NCBI GenBank assembly: GCA_050633505.1
Contig: JBOEGQ010000004.1
Location: forward strand, 124,001 to 188,000
Origin: UBA1672 sp050633505
GTDB taxonomy: Bacteria; Pseudomonadota; Alphaproteobacteria; Micavibrionales; Micavibrionaceae
DNA: 64,000 nt
Direction of reading: 5' to 3'
In this document: one piece after another, positions 51,594 to 61,892 of the stretch
Numbering within the stretch: position 1 is the stretch's first letter
How the letters are laid out: every line of letters begins with the position of its first letter
Translations under genes and position numbers: made by a program
The notes under the pieces: generated by a model
Told to the model about the DNA's origin: nothing
Databases searched by the model: none
The model's input: the letters and a program-made list of their open reading frames with translations, nothing else

Positions 51594-52391
51594 CTAAGGT
51601 TTACAAGAGGTAGTTAACCCATCATATGCAGAAAAAAAACCTTCTGGCAGCTCACCTTCCAAAGTTTTATAATCCATCATACTGGACAAGGACGTGACAT
51701 ATACCCTATCTGCCTGAATATAATCATTATAGCGATATAATGTTTCCAAATCCGCATGTGCAGGATTATCTGATTTGTGGTACCCTGCACCGTCGACAAT
51801 CCATACTCGACTTCCCTTAATGATGTCTAAAGCAGCTTGATCGAGTGCCTTCATATCCACGCAATACGAAACATCACCAAACCGATAACCGACCGATTGA
51901 CATGTCCCATGATCCATCAAGAACGGTATGTATTCAATATCATTACAGCACAAAGTGCGCCCGTAATCTTCTTCTGCAAAGGGGAATGCTTTTAATATTG
52001 GTGGATATAGATCTGCATGTACGCCGCCGTCAAACAAATAACGAAATCGTTCCCTAATCTCGTTAAGAGCCACTTCCCCTCCTCGGCACTCCATACAAGA
52101 CCTGCCGTTTCGAAAATAAAGGGGGCGTAAATCATCGATACCGTGGCTATGATCGCTATGTTGATGCGTATAAAGAACCATATCAATTCGATCAATATCC
52201 AGGTTGTTAACCTGATATCGAATATCCGCACCTGTATCAATAATTACATTCGTTTTTTTCGATTGAACAGCAAGACAACAACGTGTTCTTCTATTCTTAG
52301 GCTCCAATGGGTCACAAGCCCCCCAGAAATTTCCAATAGATGGAACGCCCGAAGAGTTACCGCAACCCAATATCGTCACCTTCAACGTCAT
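51594..52391 (-). CDS. Metallo-beta-lactamase-fold hydrolase (PhnP-like)
   Basis: 265 aa. The metal motif is THQHSDHSHGIDDL, with more ligands in DHGTCQSVGY and later. The N-terminus ILGCGNSSGVP is typical of the PhnP/RNase Z-related group. In alphaproteobacteria this gene usually follows tatD, as here (4-base overlap). The group acts on cyclic phosphodiesters in studied cases; the substrate here is unknown. Confidence 0.85.
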   Translation of the reverse strand: MTLKVTILGCGNSSGVPSIGNFWGACDPLEPKNRRTRCCLAVQSKKTNVIIDTGADIRYQVNNLDIDRIDMVLYTHQHSDHSHGIDDLRPLYFRNGRSCMECRGGEVALNEIRERFRYLFDGGVHADLYPPILKAFPFAEEDYGRTLCCNDIEYIPFLMDHGTCQSVGYRFGDVSYCVDMKALDQAALDIIKGSRVWIVDGAGYHKSDNPAHADLETLYRYNDYIQADRVYVTSLSSMMDYKTLEGELPEGFFSAYDGLTTSCKP

Positions 52392-53200
52392 GCAGACACG
52401 ACCTTACCCAGTTTTGCTTTTCTAAAAAGCCTGAAGAAATTATCACTGGTTATTTTGGCGAATTCCTGAACAGACAACCCGTACAAATCAGCAAGAAACG
52501 CACCTGTATGACTGACGAATGCGGGTTCGTTCACTTTCCCACGATATGGAACAGGGGCAAGAAACGGTGCATCTGTTTCGACAAGAACACGATCAAGCGG
52601 AACGATTTTTGCCACTTCACGTAATTCTTCTGCCTTTTTAAATGTGATGATACCGGAAAAGGAAATATAGAACCCCATACTGAGCGCCTCTTCCGCCAAC
52701 CATTGTGCAGAAGAAAAGCAATGCATGACACCACCTAAAGACGTACCAGCCCCCTCTTCTCGCATCAAGCGCGCGGTATCTTCCTCTGCGTCACGTGTAT
52801 GGACGATCATCGGAACATCCGCCTCGATACAGGCTTGCATATGCTTTCTAAAGGATTGCTGCTGCTCATCTCGCGGGGAGTTGTCATAGAAGTAGTCAAG
52901 CCCCGTCTCACCGATTGCAATAACGTTGCCATCTCCACGCGCCAATCTTACAATATCATCTTTTGAAAATGCCTTTTCCGCATCTAGTCCGGCATCATGG
53001 GGATGTGTTCCAATGCTGTACCACACATTTTCATGAGATGCCGCAATATCACGTAACGTCTCCACCTCTTCAGAAAGGCGACAACATACCGTCATCATGC
53101 CTGAAACATCCGCCTGACGCGCCGCAGAGATAATATCAGCGGGAGTACCCTTCTCTGTGATCCCCGGGTGATTTAAGTGACAATGTGAGTCAATCCACAT
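52388..53200 (-). CDS. tatD: TatD-family metal-dependent deoxyribonuclease
   Basis: 270 aa. WIDSHCHLNHP at the start and IGETGLDYFYD, IVHTRDAE, HCFSS and LVETDAPFLAP provide the metal ligands of the TIM-barrel hydrolase. Role in DNA repair or turnover per the family. Overlaps the next gene by 4 bases and lies 2 bases after metG; part of the holB-metG-tatD cluster. Confidence 0.94.
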   Translation of the reverse strand: MWIDSHCHLNHPGITEKGTPADIISAARQADVSGMMTVCCRLSEEVETLRDIAASHENVWYSIGTHPHDAGLDAEKAFSKDDIVRLARGDGNVIAIGETGLDYFYDNSPRDEQQQSFRKHMQACIEADVPMIVHTRDAEEDTARLMREEGAGTSLGGVMHCFSSAQWLAEEALSMGFYISFSGIITFKKAEELREVAKIVPLDRVLVETDAPFLAPVPYRGKVNEPAFVSHTGAFLADLYGLSVQEFAKITSDNFFRLFRKAKLGKVVSA

Positions 53201-53202
53201 TT

Positions 53203-54804
53203 CTATGCGGCCTCATCTTCAACAATCCGTGGGAAGACCCCTTCCGGTTTTGTAACCTCAGTACCAGAAGATAATGCATAATCCGAAGACAAACATCTAA
53301 AGTCACGCGCATCATCTGCAACCTTCATCTGGTCAAGGATCTTAGGCGCGCAATGCGGCACAATAGGTTGCACAACAATCGCAAGGCATCTGATCGCCTC
53401 GGCAAGAACATATAAAACCGTTGCCATACGGTCTGTATCAGTCTTCTTTAATGTCCATGGTGCCTGCGCATCGATATAGCTATCGCATGCACCGACAACG
53501 CTCCATACTTTTTCAAGTGCACGATTGATTTTCATTGTATCAAAATCAGTGCGAATTTGATCAACAATGCCATATGCCTTATGCAATAGCTCTCGATCCT
53601 CTTCTGTAAACCCATCGGCAACAGGGATTTTCGCATCACAGTTTTTATAAATCATCGATAAGGTGCGCTGCGCCAAGTTTCCAAGCCCATTAGCAAGATC
53701 AGCATTAATACGTTGCACCGCCTGTTCATGAGAGAAGTTACCATCATTACCATGTGGTACCTCCCGCATTAGGAAATACCGTATTTGATCCAACCCATAA
53801 GTTTCGATCAAATCATCCGGTGATAAAACATTACCGATGGATTTTGACATTTTCTGCCCCTGCACATTAATAAATCCGTGCGCGAAAATTGTCTTTGGCA
53901 AAGGAAGATTGGCCGCCATCAAAAAGGCCGGCCAATAGATCGCATGAAACCGTGTGATATCTTTCCCGATCACATGGTAATCCGCAGGCCAGAACTTTGC
54001 CATCTCTGGCGCATCAAGGTCGGGATAACCAATCGCCGTCAGATAATTTGTAAGTGCATCAAGCCAAACATACATGACGTGATCCTCATCACCCGGAACC
54101 GGTATCCCCCATTTCAAACGGCTTTTATGACGAGAGATAGAAAGGTCTTTAAGCCCCCCCTCTTGCTTAATAAAGCTAACGACCTCATTAAGGCGGGACG
54201 TTGGCTGAACCGCATCAAGATTCGCGGCATAATATTCAATTAAACGATCCGTATAAGCCGATAATTTAAAGAAATAACTTTCTTCTTCGACCCACTCCAC
54301 CTCAGTTCCAAGAGGTGTAAATTTCTGTCCGCTCTCCTCATCTGTACGGAGCTCATCCTCTGTAAAATAGGCCTCTTCCCGAACTGAATACCACCCCTCA
54401 TATTTCCCGAGGTAAATATCATCATTCTTATCAAGAACATCCCACAATGCCTGAGAGGCTTTATAATGGCGCTCTTGTGTTGTGCGAATAAAATCATCAT
54501 TAGAAATACCAAGCTTTCCGGTCATCTGAATGAATGTCTCTGCATTCTGATCCGCAAAAGCACAAGGCTCCATCCCATTCTTTTCCGCTGTTTGCGCAAC
54601 TTTTTCACCATGCTCATCCGTACCGGTTAAAAACTTCACATCATAACCATCCAAACGTTTAAAACGGGCAAGCACATCTGTAAGGATAGACTCATAAGCA
54701 TGACCAAGGTGCGGCACACCATTTACATAGGATATCGCAGTCGTAATATAGAAAGGGGTTTTATCACTCAATTGTTTTGCTCCTAATGGAATTTTTCTAT
54801 TCAC
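53203..54804 (-). CDS. metG: Methionyl-tRNA synthetase
   Basis: 533 aa. The HIGH-equivalent is VPHLGHAY near residues 30-37, GTDEHGEK lies near 60, and KMSKSIGN near 310 is the second signature. The C-terminal tRNA-binding (EMAP) domain is absent, giving the short form usual in alphaproteobacteria. The zinc-binding cysteines of the long form are not seen. It overlaps holB by 8 bases. Confidence 0.96.
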   Translation of the reverse strand: MNRKIPLGAKQLSDKTPFYITTAISYVNGVPHLGHAYESILTDVLARFKRLDGYDVKFLTGTDEHGEKVAQTAEKNGMEPCAFADQNAETFIQMTGKLGISNDDFIRTTQERHYKASQALWDVLDKNDDIYLGKYEGWYSVREEAYFTEDELRTDEESGQKFTPLGTEVEWVEEESYFFKLSAYTDRLIEYYAANLDAVQPTSRLNEVVSFIKQEGGLKDLSISRHKSRLKWGIPVPGDEDHVMYVWLDALTNYLTAIGYPDLDAPEMAKFWPADYHVIGKDITRFHAIYWPAFLMAANLPLPKTIFAHGFINVQGQKMSKSIGNVLSPDDLIETYGLDQIRYFLMREVPHGNDGNFSHEQAVQRINADLANGLGNLAQRTLSMIYKNCDAKIPVADGFTEEDRELLHKAYGIVDQIRTDFDTMKINRALEKVWSVVGACDSYIDAQAPWTLKKTDTDRMATVLYVLAEAIRCLAIVVQPIVPHCAPKILDQMKVADDARDFRCLSSDYALSSGTEVTKPEGVFPRIVEDEAA

Positions 54805-55957
54805 TTATCACAAGAAACCCGCCACGTACAGCATCACGCCGATCCAGATTGGAAAAATCAACACGATCAAAGTGCTGTTTTAGGTTATCTGCAATCTCAA
54901 TCATGCGCTCTAAGGGGGTTTCATTGAAAAAACGGGTAAGAGACGGGTTGTTTAAATAAGACGGAAGACTAGCCTCACCACGTGCCTTAAAAAATAAAAT
55001 ACGCCTGAACACCCATGGTAATAGTTTTGCAAACAGGCGGTATTCTTTATCTTGTGACGTATTAGACAAGGTCGAGGACAATTCGTGTATACGTGCCCAT
55101 TTCCACGAAGGCATGTCATTAAGATGATCCAATATCGTTGAAAGCATCTCAAGTCCGCCCCCCTCCACATAGGATAAGGCCTGCCCGACACTTCCGCCAG
55201 ATAGATCATACAGCGTATCCATCTCTTGCGCGGGTAGTATCTGCCCCTGCCTGGCAAGAAGATCTTTGATATCCTCTTTCGACAATGAAGAAAAATCCAC
55301 AACGCGAGAACGAGAAAGGATCGTTGGAATAAGGGCGCCAATGCGATGCGCGATAAGGATAATGAGAACATTAGACGGTGGCTCTTCCAATATTTTCAAT
55401 ATTGCATTCTGTGCATTACGATTCATTCTATCTGCATCTTCTACAATAACAATGCGCCAGCCACCTTCCGATGATGTTTTTCTTAAAAACGGTTCAATCT
55501 TACGCAATGCTTCAACCTTTAACATCGCGTCATATTTGTTTTTTGTTGCATCATATGCACGTGCAATATGCAATAAATCGGCATGCCCGCCCGATGCGAT
55601 CCTTGAAAACACAGGATCATCCTCCCCCACACTTAAGGAAACAAATGAGTCCTTTGGTAGAGCTGTATCACCGAATAACGCATCCTGAGCATCATCAACC
55701 TTCCCATGTCTCAGTAAAAAACGCGCCAAGCGAAAGGCCATTGTCGTTTTACCAATCCCTTCTAAACCAGAGAAAATCATGGCATGAGGCAACGCATCCT
55801 TTGCAAAAAGGTCAAGGAAGAATCTTTCCTGACCACCATGACCCAAGCAAAATGGCATAGATTGCGGCGCAGACAATGCCGGAACGGATGCGCCATTTTC
55901 ATCCGCCTCATCAAAGCCGTCATCGTAGATGACATCATCATCACCAAAAAGACTCAT
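54797..55957 (-). CDS. holB: DNA polymerase III subunit delta'
   Basis: 386 aa clamp-loader subunit. The P-loop is GLEGIGKTT, and the SRC region lies around ILSRSRVVDF (the Cys is replaced). ILKILEEPPSN is the typical sensor region. The N-terminus has an acidic extension. It overlaps tmk by 4 bases and metG by 8, the conserved tmk-holB-metG order. Confidence 0.93.
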   Translation of the reverse strand: MSLFGDDDVIYDDGFDEADENGASVPALSAPQSMPFCLGHGGQERFFLDLFAKDALPHAMIFSGLEGIGKTTMAFRLARFLLRHGKVDDAQDALFGDTALPKDSFVSLSVGEDDPVFSRIASGGHADLLHIARAYDATKNKYDAMLKVEALRKIEPFLRKTSSEGGWRIVIVEDADRMNRNAQNAILKILEEPPSNVLIILIAHRIGALIPTILSRSRVVDFSSLSKEDIKDLLARQGQILPAQEMDTLYDLSGGSVGQALSYVEGGGLEMLSTILDHLNDMPSWKWARIHELSSTLSNTSQDKEYRLFAKLLPWVFRRILFFKARGEASLPSYLNNPSLTRFFNETPLERMIEIADNLKQHFDRVDFSNLDRRDAVRGGFLVISE

Positions 55958-56616
55958 GCTTCACGCTCTTTCAAACATTTTAATGTGTGATCTTGTATTT
56001 GCTGCGCCAAATGGGCGACGCTCTGCCCTGCATCAACAACACAACAACGCCTCGGATTCTCCTTTGCAATGTCCAAGAAACCACGGCGTAGATTTTCATG
56101 AAATATAATATCCATACGCTCAAAACGGTCTTCTGTTTGCGCATATCCCTTTTCATCTGCCAGCCTTTTATTGGAACGCGAAAGCCCTTCGGTCACATCA
56201 ATATCAAGAACAAATGTCAGATCAGGTTCAAAATCAGCAATAGACGCTTTTTTAATATCCTTTACGCGCTCAAGATCAAAACCATGGCCATATCCCTGAT
56301 ACGCAATCGTTGAATCTGTGAAACGGTCACAAATCACCACACTCCCCTTACTTAGAGCAGGCTTAATACGTTTTTCCACATGCATCACACGCGCAGCAAA
56401 CATTAAGAGTGTCTCCGCGGCAGGTGTCCATGCCCCACCATCGCGTTGCACCATTAACGCGCGGATCTTCTCAGATTCCGGTGTGCCACCCGGCTCACGC
56501 GTTGTAACAACGTTATAGCCATTCTCAGATAACGCTTTGGAGAGCCGATTAATCTGGGTTGTCTTCCCCGCACCTTCTCCACCTTCCAGAGTAATAAAAA
56601 AGCCACTTTTCACCAT
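55954..56616 (-). CDS. tmk: Thymidylate kinase
   Basis: 220 aa. The P-loop is EGGEGAGKTTQ, the dTMP-binding TREPGGTPESEKIR follows, then DRFTDSTIAYQGYG and the lid. Makes dTDP. Directly after dacF (1 base) and overlapping holB. Confidence 0.96.
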   Translation of the reverse strand: MVKSGFFITLEGGEGAGKTTQINRLSKALSENGYNVVTTREPGGTPESEKIRALMVQRDGGAWTPAAETLLMFAARVMHVEKRIKPALSKGSVVICDRFTDSTIAYQGYGHGFDLERVKDIKKASIADFEPDLTFVLDIDVTEGLSRSNKRLADEKGYAQTEDRFERMDIIFHENLRRGFLDIAKENPRRCCVVDAGQSVAHLAQQIQDHTLKCLKEREA

Positions 56617-56617
56617 C

Positions 56618-57775
56618 TTAGTTAAAATGCCCTTCTCCGGTTGTTAAAAGCCGTGCCTTGGCCACCAACTTAGAAAAGAAACCCATTTCATCAACATCCT
56701 CCGTTGTAACCAGAGGGATATCTACAGGCTTCCCGCGGGGGATATGCACCCTTACCACGCCGACCTCTTCACCTTTGGCAAAGGGGGCCTTTAATGGCGC
56801 GTTATAGATAAGCTCTACCTTTAGCTCATTTTCAAACAGCTTAGGCACAGTTAAAGATACAGAATGCTCTGCACCAACTTTTACACTGCTTTTCTGTCCA
56901 AAATAAACCGGCACACTCCCAAGTGCGTTTGATTTATCAAACAACGTAATATTCCGAAAACCATTCAGCGCCCATTGCAATAACCGCGTTGATTCACTTG
57001 CACGCTGTTTTTTACTATCCATACCATTAAGAACCATCACCACACGACGCCCATCCTTAACCCCTGTACCAATCAAACCGTAACCACCAATATCAGTGTG
57101 CCCGGTCTTGAGGCCATCTGCCCCGATACTTTTCTTTAGCAGTGGATTACGGTTTTCCTGTTTGATTCCGTTATAGCTAAACTCTGCCTCGGCGTAGTAT
57201 TTATAATATTCAGGAAAGTTTTGTATCATTGAGATCGCAAGTATCGATAGATCACGCGCCGTAGAATAATGATCAGGATCAGGCCAGCCACTCGCATTCA
57301 TGAAGTGGCTGTTATTCATACCTAACTCTTTTGCTTTCGCGTTAAGAGCCGCCGCGAAGGAAACTTCATCTCCGGCCAACCCTTCTGCCAATACAATCGT
57401 CGCATCATTACCGGACTGGATAATAACGCCGCGAATTAGATCTTCGACCTTTACCTGTTCCCCCACAGGGACGAACATTTTGGAGCCACCCTTTTGCCAT
57501 GCCTTTTTACTGACCAACAAAGTATCATTTAGCGATATCCCGCCCTTTTTCAAAGCATCAAAAACCAGATACATAGTCATGACTTTGCTCATCGATGAGG
57601 TGGGCATTTGTTGATCTGCGCTCTTTTCGAACAAGACTGCACCAGTATCATAATCAATAATAAAGGCCTGCTTCGCAGCAGTGCGTGCGGCATCATCCGC
57701 CGCATATGCATAACCGGAAGACATCACAAAAATTGCACAAAATGCGATGGCACGAATGGCCATTTGGTATTTCAT
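56618..57775 (-). CDS. dacF: D-alanyl-D-alanine carboxypeptidase (DacF/PBP5 type)
   Basis: 385 aa, with a signal peptide (about 1-25). The SxxK motif is SMSK near residue 62, the SxN motif is SGN near 116, and the KTG motif is KTGHTD near 222. A C-terminal PBP5 beta domain follows. Trims pentapeptides of periplasmic peptidoglycan. It is followed by tmk, the usual order. Confidence 0.93.
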   Translation of the reverse strand: MKYQMAIRAIAFCAIFVMSSGYAYAADDAARTAAKQAFIIDYDTGAVLFEKSADQQMPTSSMSKVMTMYLVFDALKKGGISLNDTLLVSKKAWQKGGSKMFVPVGEQVKVEDLIRGVIIQSGNDATIVLAEGLAGDEVSFAAALNAKAKELGMNNSHFMNASGWPDPDHYSTARDLSILAISMIQNFPEYYKYYAEAEFSYNGIKQENRNPLLKKSIGADGLKTGHTDIGGYGLIGTGVKDGRRVVMVLNGMDSKKQRASESTRLLQWALNGFRNITLFDKSNALGSVPVYFGQKSSVKVGAEHSVSLTVPKLFENELKVELIYNAPLKAPFAKGEEVGVVRVHIPRGKPVDIPLVTTEDVDEMGFFSKLVAKARLLTTGEGHFN

Positions 57776-57825
57776 ATTTCAACACCTTTCCTTTTACAGC
57801 GCCATTGTAAGCACGCCGCGTTTTA

Positions 57826-58785
57826 TTAATCTACAACAATTCGAGTATTCTGATGGCCATTCGCAATAAAGCGCTCTAACAACGCATCTGCCTCTGCCAC
57901 ATTTGATGCAGGAAAACGAACACGGTAATATGTCACACCATCTAACGTCACCGGATGGATCTGCGCGCGCCCATATTGCCCCAAAGAACTGGAATAGCGC
58001 ATTGCATTATCTCGTGTTGTAAAGGACGCCATCTGAACGTAAACCCTTTGCGTTCCAACAGGGTATTGCGACATAACCGGATCAGGGTAGAAATTTCCAT
58101 CCCTCACATGTCCGGGAAGTGCCTGCATATCCGACGACGTTAAAGAGCTTCCTTTTTGCACATGTGCAACCTTTGCAGGTTGCATGCTCTTCGGCTGGGT
58201 AGAGGCCTGCATAACTTTGGGCTTATACCCCTTTTGGTTCATTGGAACCTCCATACCACGAGTATCACGCCCCTGCTTTGCCGTCTCCGCGACCATCCGG
58301 CTTTCAGCCTCAAGAAGCTGAACACGGACTTTTGCAACCCCTTGATTTTTGAATTTCAATAATTCGGCTGAGCGCTTGGACAAATCGATGATACGCCCAT
58401 GTGCATATGGGCCACGATCATTAACCCGCACAATTAAAGACAAGCCATTTTCCAGATTTGTCACCCGAACAATACTTGGCATTGGTAGGGTTTTATGTGC
58501 CGCAGTCAAATCGTTCTGGTTATAGGTTTCACCATTCGCCGTCATTTTCCCGTGAAAGTTTGGCCCATACCATGAGGCAACACCTGTTTGATTATAATCA
58601 TAATCTACTGACGGATAGTATTTCTTCCCCTTAATCGTATAGGGAGAACCGACTTTGTAATAGCCTTGCGTTCTAACCTTGCTCCCCATCATCTTTTTTC
58701 CGACATGAGAGGCCAGCTCTATCCGCGCGCAACCGGATAGCCCCATAGGCACTAAAGCCATCAATATTAAAAAACGAATAACCAC
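57826..58785 (-). CDS. rlpA: RlpA-family septal-ring lipoprotein with SPOR domain
   Basis: 319 aa. A lipoprotein signal ends in GLSGCARI (Cys19). The double-psi beta-barrel domain (about 65-160) has ASWYGPNFHG, ANGE, VNDRGPY and GRIIDLS with the catalytic Asp/His set. A C-terminal SPOR domain (about 245-319) binds denuded septal peptidoglycan. RlpA of other bacteria is a lytic transglycosylase. Between mltB and dacF. Confidence 0.9.
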   Translation of the reverse strand: MVIRFLILMALVPMGLSGCARIELASHVGKKMMGSKVRTQGYYKVGSPYTIKGKKYYPSVDYDYNQTGVASWYGPNFHGKMTANGETYNQNDLTAAHKTLPMPSIVRVTNLENGLSLIVRVNDRGPYAHGRIIDLSKRSAELLKFKNQGVAKVRVQLLEAESRMVAETAKQGRDTRGMEVPMNQKGYKPKVMQASTQPKSMQPAKVAHVQKGSSLTSSDMQALPGHVRDGNFYPDPVMSQYPVGTQRVYVQMASFTTRDNAMRYSSSLGQYGRAQIHPVTLDGVTYYRVRFPASNVAEADALLERFIANGHQNTRIVVD

Positions 58786-58833
58786 AGTAGTTCAGTTCCT
58801 TTTAGAAAGAATAGTTTATATCAAAGACGAGTT

Positions 58834-59808
58834 CTATTCATATGCAATCTGGTCGGCCAAAAGCCCCACAGATGTCGCAAAATAGGTGGATTTATTCCAT
58901 TTCATAATGACACGATAATTATCATAAGCCAGATAAGTCGAGCCGGAAACCCCATCTGGCGCAACAACAGAGGCACGCATACCATCAACCACCGGAATAG
59001 GTTCTCCGCCCGGTAACGACACCCCAAGTCTTTTCCATGTTGCCAAATCATGACGCACATCCAAACCAATCAAATCCTTGGAAAATCCTTTGGGTAACGC
59101 GACACGGCGCCCCCATCTTTGATCTTCTTTCCAGCCACTTTTACTTAAATAATTCGCTGTAGATGAGAAAACGTCTGGTAGACTTGTCCATATATCGCGC
59201 TTCCCATCATTATTCCCATCAACCGCATAAGCGTGGAAACTGGATGGCATAAATTGATTCTGCCCCATCGCACCAGCCCATGAGCCCTTCATATTGGCAT
59301 GAGAAATATGCCCCTCATCAATAATCTTAAGCGCATTAATCAGCTCTTTTCTAAAAAAGCTGCTACGTCGCCCATCATAAGCCAATGTCGCCAAAGCGGG
59401 CACAACCCCGAATCCTCCGGTATTATTGCCATAGCTAGTCTCAATCCCCCACAGCGCAACAATATATTGCGCAGGAACGCCATAACGCGCCGCAACTTTT
59501 CCCAACAATTCTTTATGCTCTTTATAAAGCCTGCGCCCTTGTGCAACGCGCGCATCATTGATCACGCGCTTCTGATATTTGGCAAATGTCATTGTACCTT
59601 CGGGCTGCTTACGGTCCAGCTCTATAATACGTTCAATCGGCTGCACGCCTTGCATGGCATTGTCCACGACTTGTTCAGATATGCCTTGGTGAATGGCATC
59701 AGCCTTAAAATCTGAAAGCCAACGGTCAAAATTATCTGCTGCAACGCCGCTTTTAAGGCCAAGAACAGAACAAACGCAAAAAACAGGAATAAAATATTTA
59801 AGTGTCAT
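58834..59808 (-). CDS. mltB: Lytic murein transglycosylase B family
   Basis: 324 aa, with a signal peptide (about 1-23). The catalytic Glu is in ALWGIETSYGNN, with GAMGQNQFMPSSF and a conserved C-terminal half. No lipobox, so likely soluble in the periplasm. It overlaps the ion-channel gene by 11 bases. Together with rlpA and dacF it forms a wall-remodelling cluster. Confidence 0.92.
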   Translation of the reverse strand: MTLKYFIPVFCVCSVLGLKSGVAADNFDRWLSDFKADAIHQGISEQVVDNAMQGVQPIERIIELDRKQPEGTMTFAKYQKRVINDARVAQGRRLYKEHKELLGKVAARYGVPAQYIVALWGIETSYGNNTGGFGVVPALATLAYDGRRSSFFRKELINALKIIDEGHISHANMKGSWAGAMGQNQFMPSSFHAYAVDGNNDGKRDIWTSLPDVFSSTANYLSKSGWKEDQRWGRRVALPKGFSKDLIGLDVRHDLATWKRLGVSLPGGEPIPVVDGMRASVVAPDGVSGSTYLAYDNYRVIMKWNKSTYFATSVGLLADQIAYE

Positions 59809-60235
59809 GATTTAGGTCATCTTCATATAGTTTGGACATGACCTCAAAGATAAAGGCGGTACTCCATCCAAACAAGATAAAACCGTTCGCAGATTGAAAA
59901 GAACTCACAAGCCGCCAATCTTTCTCTAGATAGATATCGCCGAAACCGACTGTGGTAAAGGTTGAGGTCGAAAAATAAAGCGCCTCCTCAAAATCAGGCA
60001 ACACCCCAACAATCATATAAAATATCGCCCAAATCCAAATTTGGACAATATGGGCAACAAATATCCCCAAAACTGCCTTTACCAAAAGCGGAATTTTCCA
60101 ATACCTTTTAAATACGCGCTTAACACTCCCTTTCGATTTCATAATAGAGCGGATCAAATAATCCAAAGAAACCGCGTGAATCACAACAGTCAGCGCGATA
60201 AGAAACGATCCGATAAGAAACTGGGGAATCAACAT
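59798..60235 (-). CDS. Two-helix potassium channel family protein
   Basis: 145 aa. Three hydrophobic segments (about 5-28, 52-75, 108-130) and a selectivity-filter-like TTVGFGDI preceding the last helix, as in PF07885 ion channels. No RCK domain. Substrate ion inferred from the filter. It is immediately upstream of mltB and may be cotranscribed. Confidence 0.82.
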   Translation of the reverse strand: MLIPQFLIGSFLIALTVVIHAVSLDYLIRSIMKSKGSVKRVFKRYWKIPLLVKAVLGIFVAHIVQIWIWAIFYMIVGVLPDFEEALYFSTSTFTTVGFGDIYLEKDWRLVSSFQSANGFILFGWSTAFIFEVMSKLYEDDLNHDT

Positions 60236-60329
60236 AATGCAAAAAACCTGTTTTTTTTATTTTTTCACTAGACAGACATACCTAAAAGTCTGTAGAAAAT
60301 GAACCTCAAAATGTAAAAACCATTGGTCT

Positions 60330-60419
60330 GGACAGATGGCAGAGTGGTTGAATGCACCGGTCTTGAAAACCGGCAAGGGTGCAAGCCCTTCCAGGGTTCG
60401 AATCCCTGTCTGTCCGCCA
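60330..60419 (+). tRNA. tRNA-Ser (UGA)
   Basis: GGACAGA pairs with TCTGTCC in the acceptor stem. The anticodon loop CTTGAAA gives UGA. A long variable arm (class II) and an encoded CCA end complete a 90-base tRNA. It is intact, with no sign of integrated DNA at its 3' end. Confidence 0.95.
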
Positions 60420-60487
60420 CCTTCCAAATACATTAATTTACCCACGTTAAAACAGTACGTTATGGGTGCAAACTCAACCCATAAGCT

Positions 60488-61051
60488 TTATAATGAGTCT
60501 TTAATCAAGGTCTCGGCTATTTTACGTGCCGTTTTTGCCGCTCGAGGATTTTGTGATACCTGCGCCGTAACAATTGATCCCTCCAACAACAAGCATAACT
60601 CATCCGTTAATGCCGCATGATCCTTTGCACCGGCATCTTTCGCCAAACCATCAACATAGTTCCACATAAGCTGTTTAAACTGCCGACTAATTTCTCGAAC
60701 AGGCGACTCTTTTTCAGAATATTCGCCTATCGCATTGATAAACATACAACCAAAAAAGTTATTATCGTTAAACCATGCTTCGGCCACATCGAAAATACCA
60801 ATCAACCTCTCTTGCGGTGTTTCCCCCGCATCCTCAACGGCCTTCATAAAGTTATTACGGAACACACCATCATATTGGCGCAAAGCCGCGTAAATCAGCT
60901 CTTCCTTCGAGCGGAAATGCTGATACATGGTTTTTTTTGAAACACCAGCTTCTTCAAGCAATCTATCAATGCCAGTGGCATGGTAGCCATGCTCACAAAA
61001 CAAAGTGATGGCTGTTTCAATTAAATGATCTCTCCTGCTTGGTCTTGGCAT
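60488..61051 (-). CDS. TetR-family transcriptional regulator
   Basis: 187 aa from ATG 61051 (MPRPSRRDHLIETAI); the frame extends to 61084. The HTH (GYHATGIDRLLEEAGVSKKTMYQHF) is at about residues 24-48. It diverges from the AhpD-like gene across about 250 AT-rich bases and may repress it; this is inferred from arrangement. Confidence 0.88.
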   Translation of the reverse strand: MPRPSRRDHLIETAITLFCEHGYHATGIDRLLEEAGVSKKTMYQHFRSKEELIYAALRQYDGVFRNNFMKAVEDAGETPQERLIGIFDVAEAWFNDNNFFGCMFINAIGEYSEKESPVREISRQFKQLMWNYVDGLAKDAGAKDHAALTDELCLLLEGSIVTAQVSQNPRAAKTARKIAETLIKDSL

Positions 61052-61302
61052 AAAAACCCCATAAGTAAACAATATTGTATCCATTTAATATACCATATTT
61101 TTGAGATATATCAAGACTTACAACGCTCTCACAATATTAAGAAAATATATTTAGAAACAATAAGTAAACAGAGAGTAACCTTATCATTGTTTTATTTTTA
61201 TTTCTTGACTCTGTAACCAATCAGTCTTAATAAACGAAGAATAAGGAAACAGATCTGTTTCTGTTTAGTTTAATACACAAAACTCTCATAAAGGAGATAA
61301 CC

Positions 61303-61857
61303 ATGACTAGACTACCCCCCGTACCCCCGGCGCAAGCAGAAGGTAAAGCGAAAGACCTATTAGACGCCGTTCAACAGGCCATGGGCGCAACACCAAATAT
61401 ATTTACTGCAATGGCTAATGCGCCAGCAGCTCTGGAAGGACTTCTAAATCTAAACGGCGCATTAAGTGGCGGCGCGTTAAATCCGCAACTTCGCGAGAAG
61501 CTCGCCCTTGTTACAGCAGGTCAAAATGGTTGTGATTATTGCGCCTCTGCTCATACATACCTAGGTGAGAAAGCAGGAATCGAGCCTAACGAACTCGCTT
61601 CAAATCTAAAGGGTCAATCCATTGAAGCAAAAGATAACGCGGCACTTTTATTTGCCAGCCAACTTATTGAAAGCCGTGGCCGTGTTACAGAAAGTCAGGT
61701 GCAAACAGTACGAGCCGCCGGCTTTAGTGACGAAGAAGTCATTGAAATTCTTGCTCACGTTGCGTTGAACACATTCACCAATTATTTCAATGAGGCCTTC
61801 AAAATCGAAAACGACTTCCCTGCTGTAAGCACCGCAGAAGCACGTAAAGCCGCATAA
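61303..61857 (+). CDS. Carboxymuconolactone decarboxylase / AhpD-like protein
   Basis: 184 aa. The active-site motif is CDYCASAH (Cys77, Cys80, His84), as in AhpD-type peroxidase reductases. The 445 bases between the TetR start and this gene hold a good ribosome site (AAGGAG) and presumably the regulated promoters. Probable role in oxidative stress. Followed by the exported YHS-domain protein. Confidence 0.85.
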   Translation: MTRLPPVPPAQAEGKAKDLLDAVQQAMGATPNIFTAMANAPAALEGLLNLNGALSGGALNPQLREKLALVTAGQNGCDYCASAHTYLGEKAGIEPNELASNLKGQSIEAKDNAALLFASQLIESRGRVTESQVQTVRAAGFSDEEVIEILAHVALNTFTNYFNEAFKIENDFPAVSTAEARKAA

Positions 61858-61892
61858 GCATTTATAAAACCAAACCTTGAAAGGAAAACACT

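Noticed and set aside
60330..60419. tRNA-Ser as a possible integration site
   Set aside because: The tRNA is intact and no repeat of its 3' end or integrase gene lies nearby.
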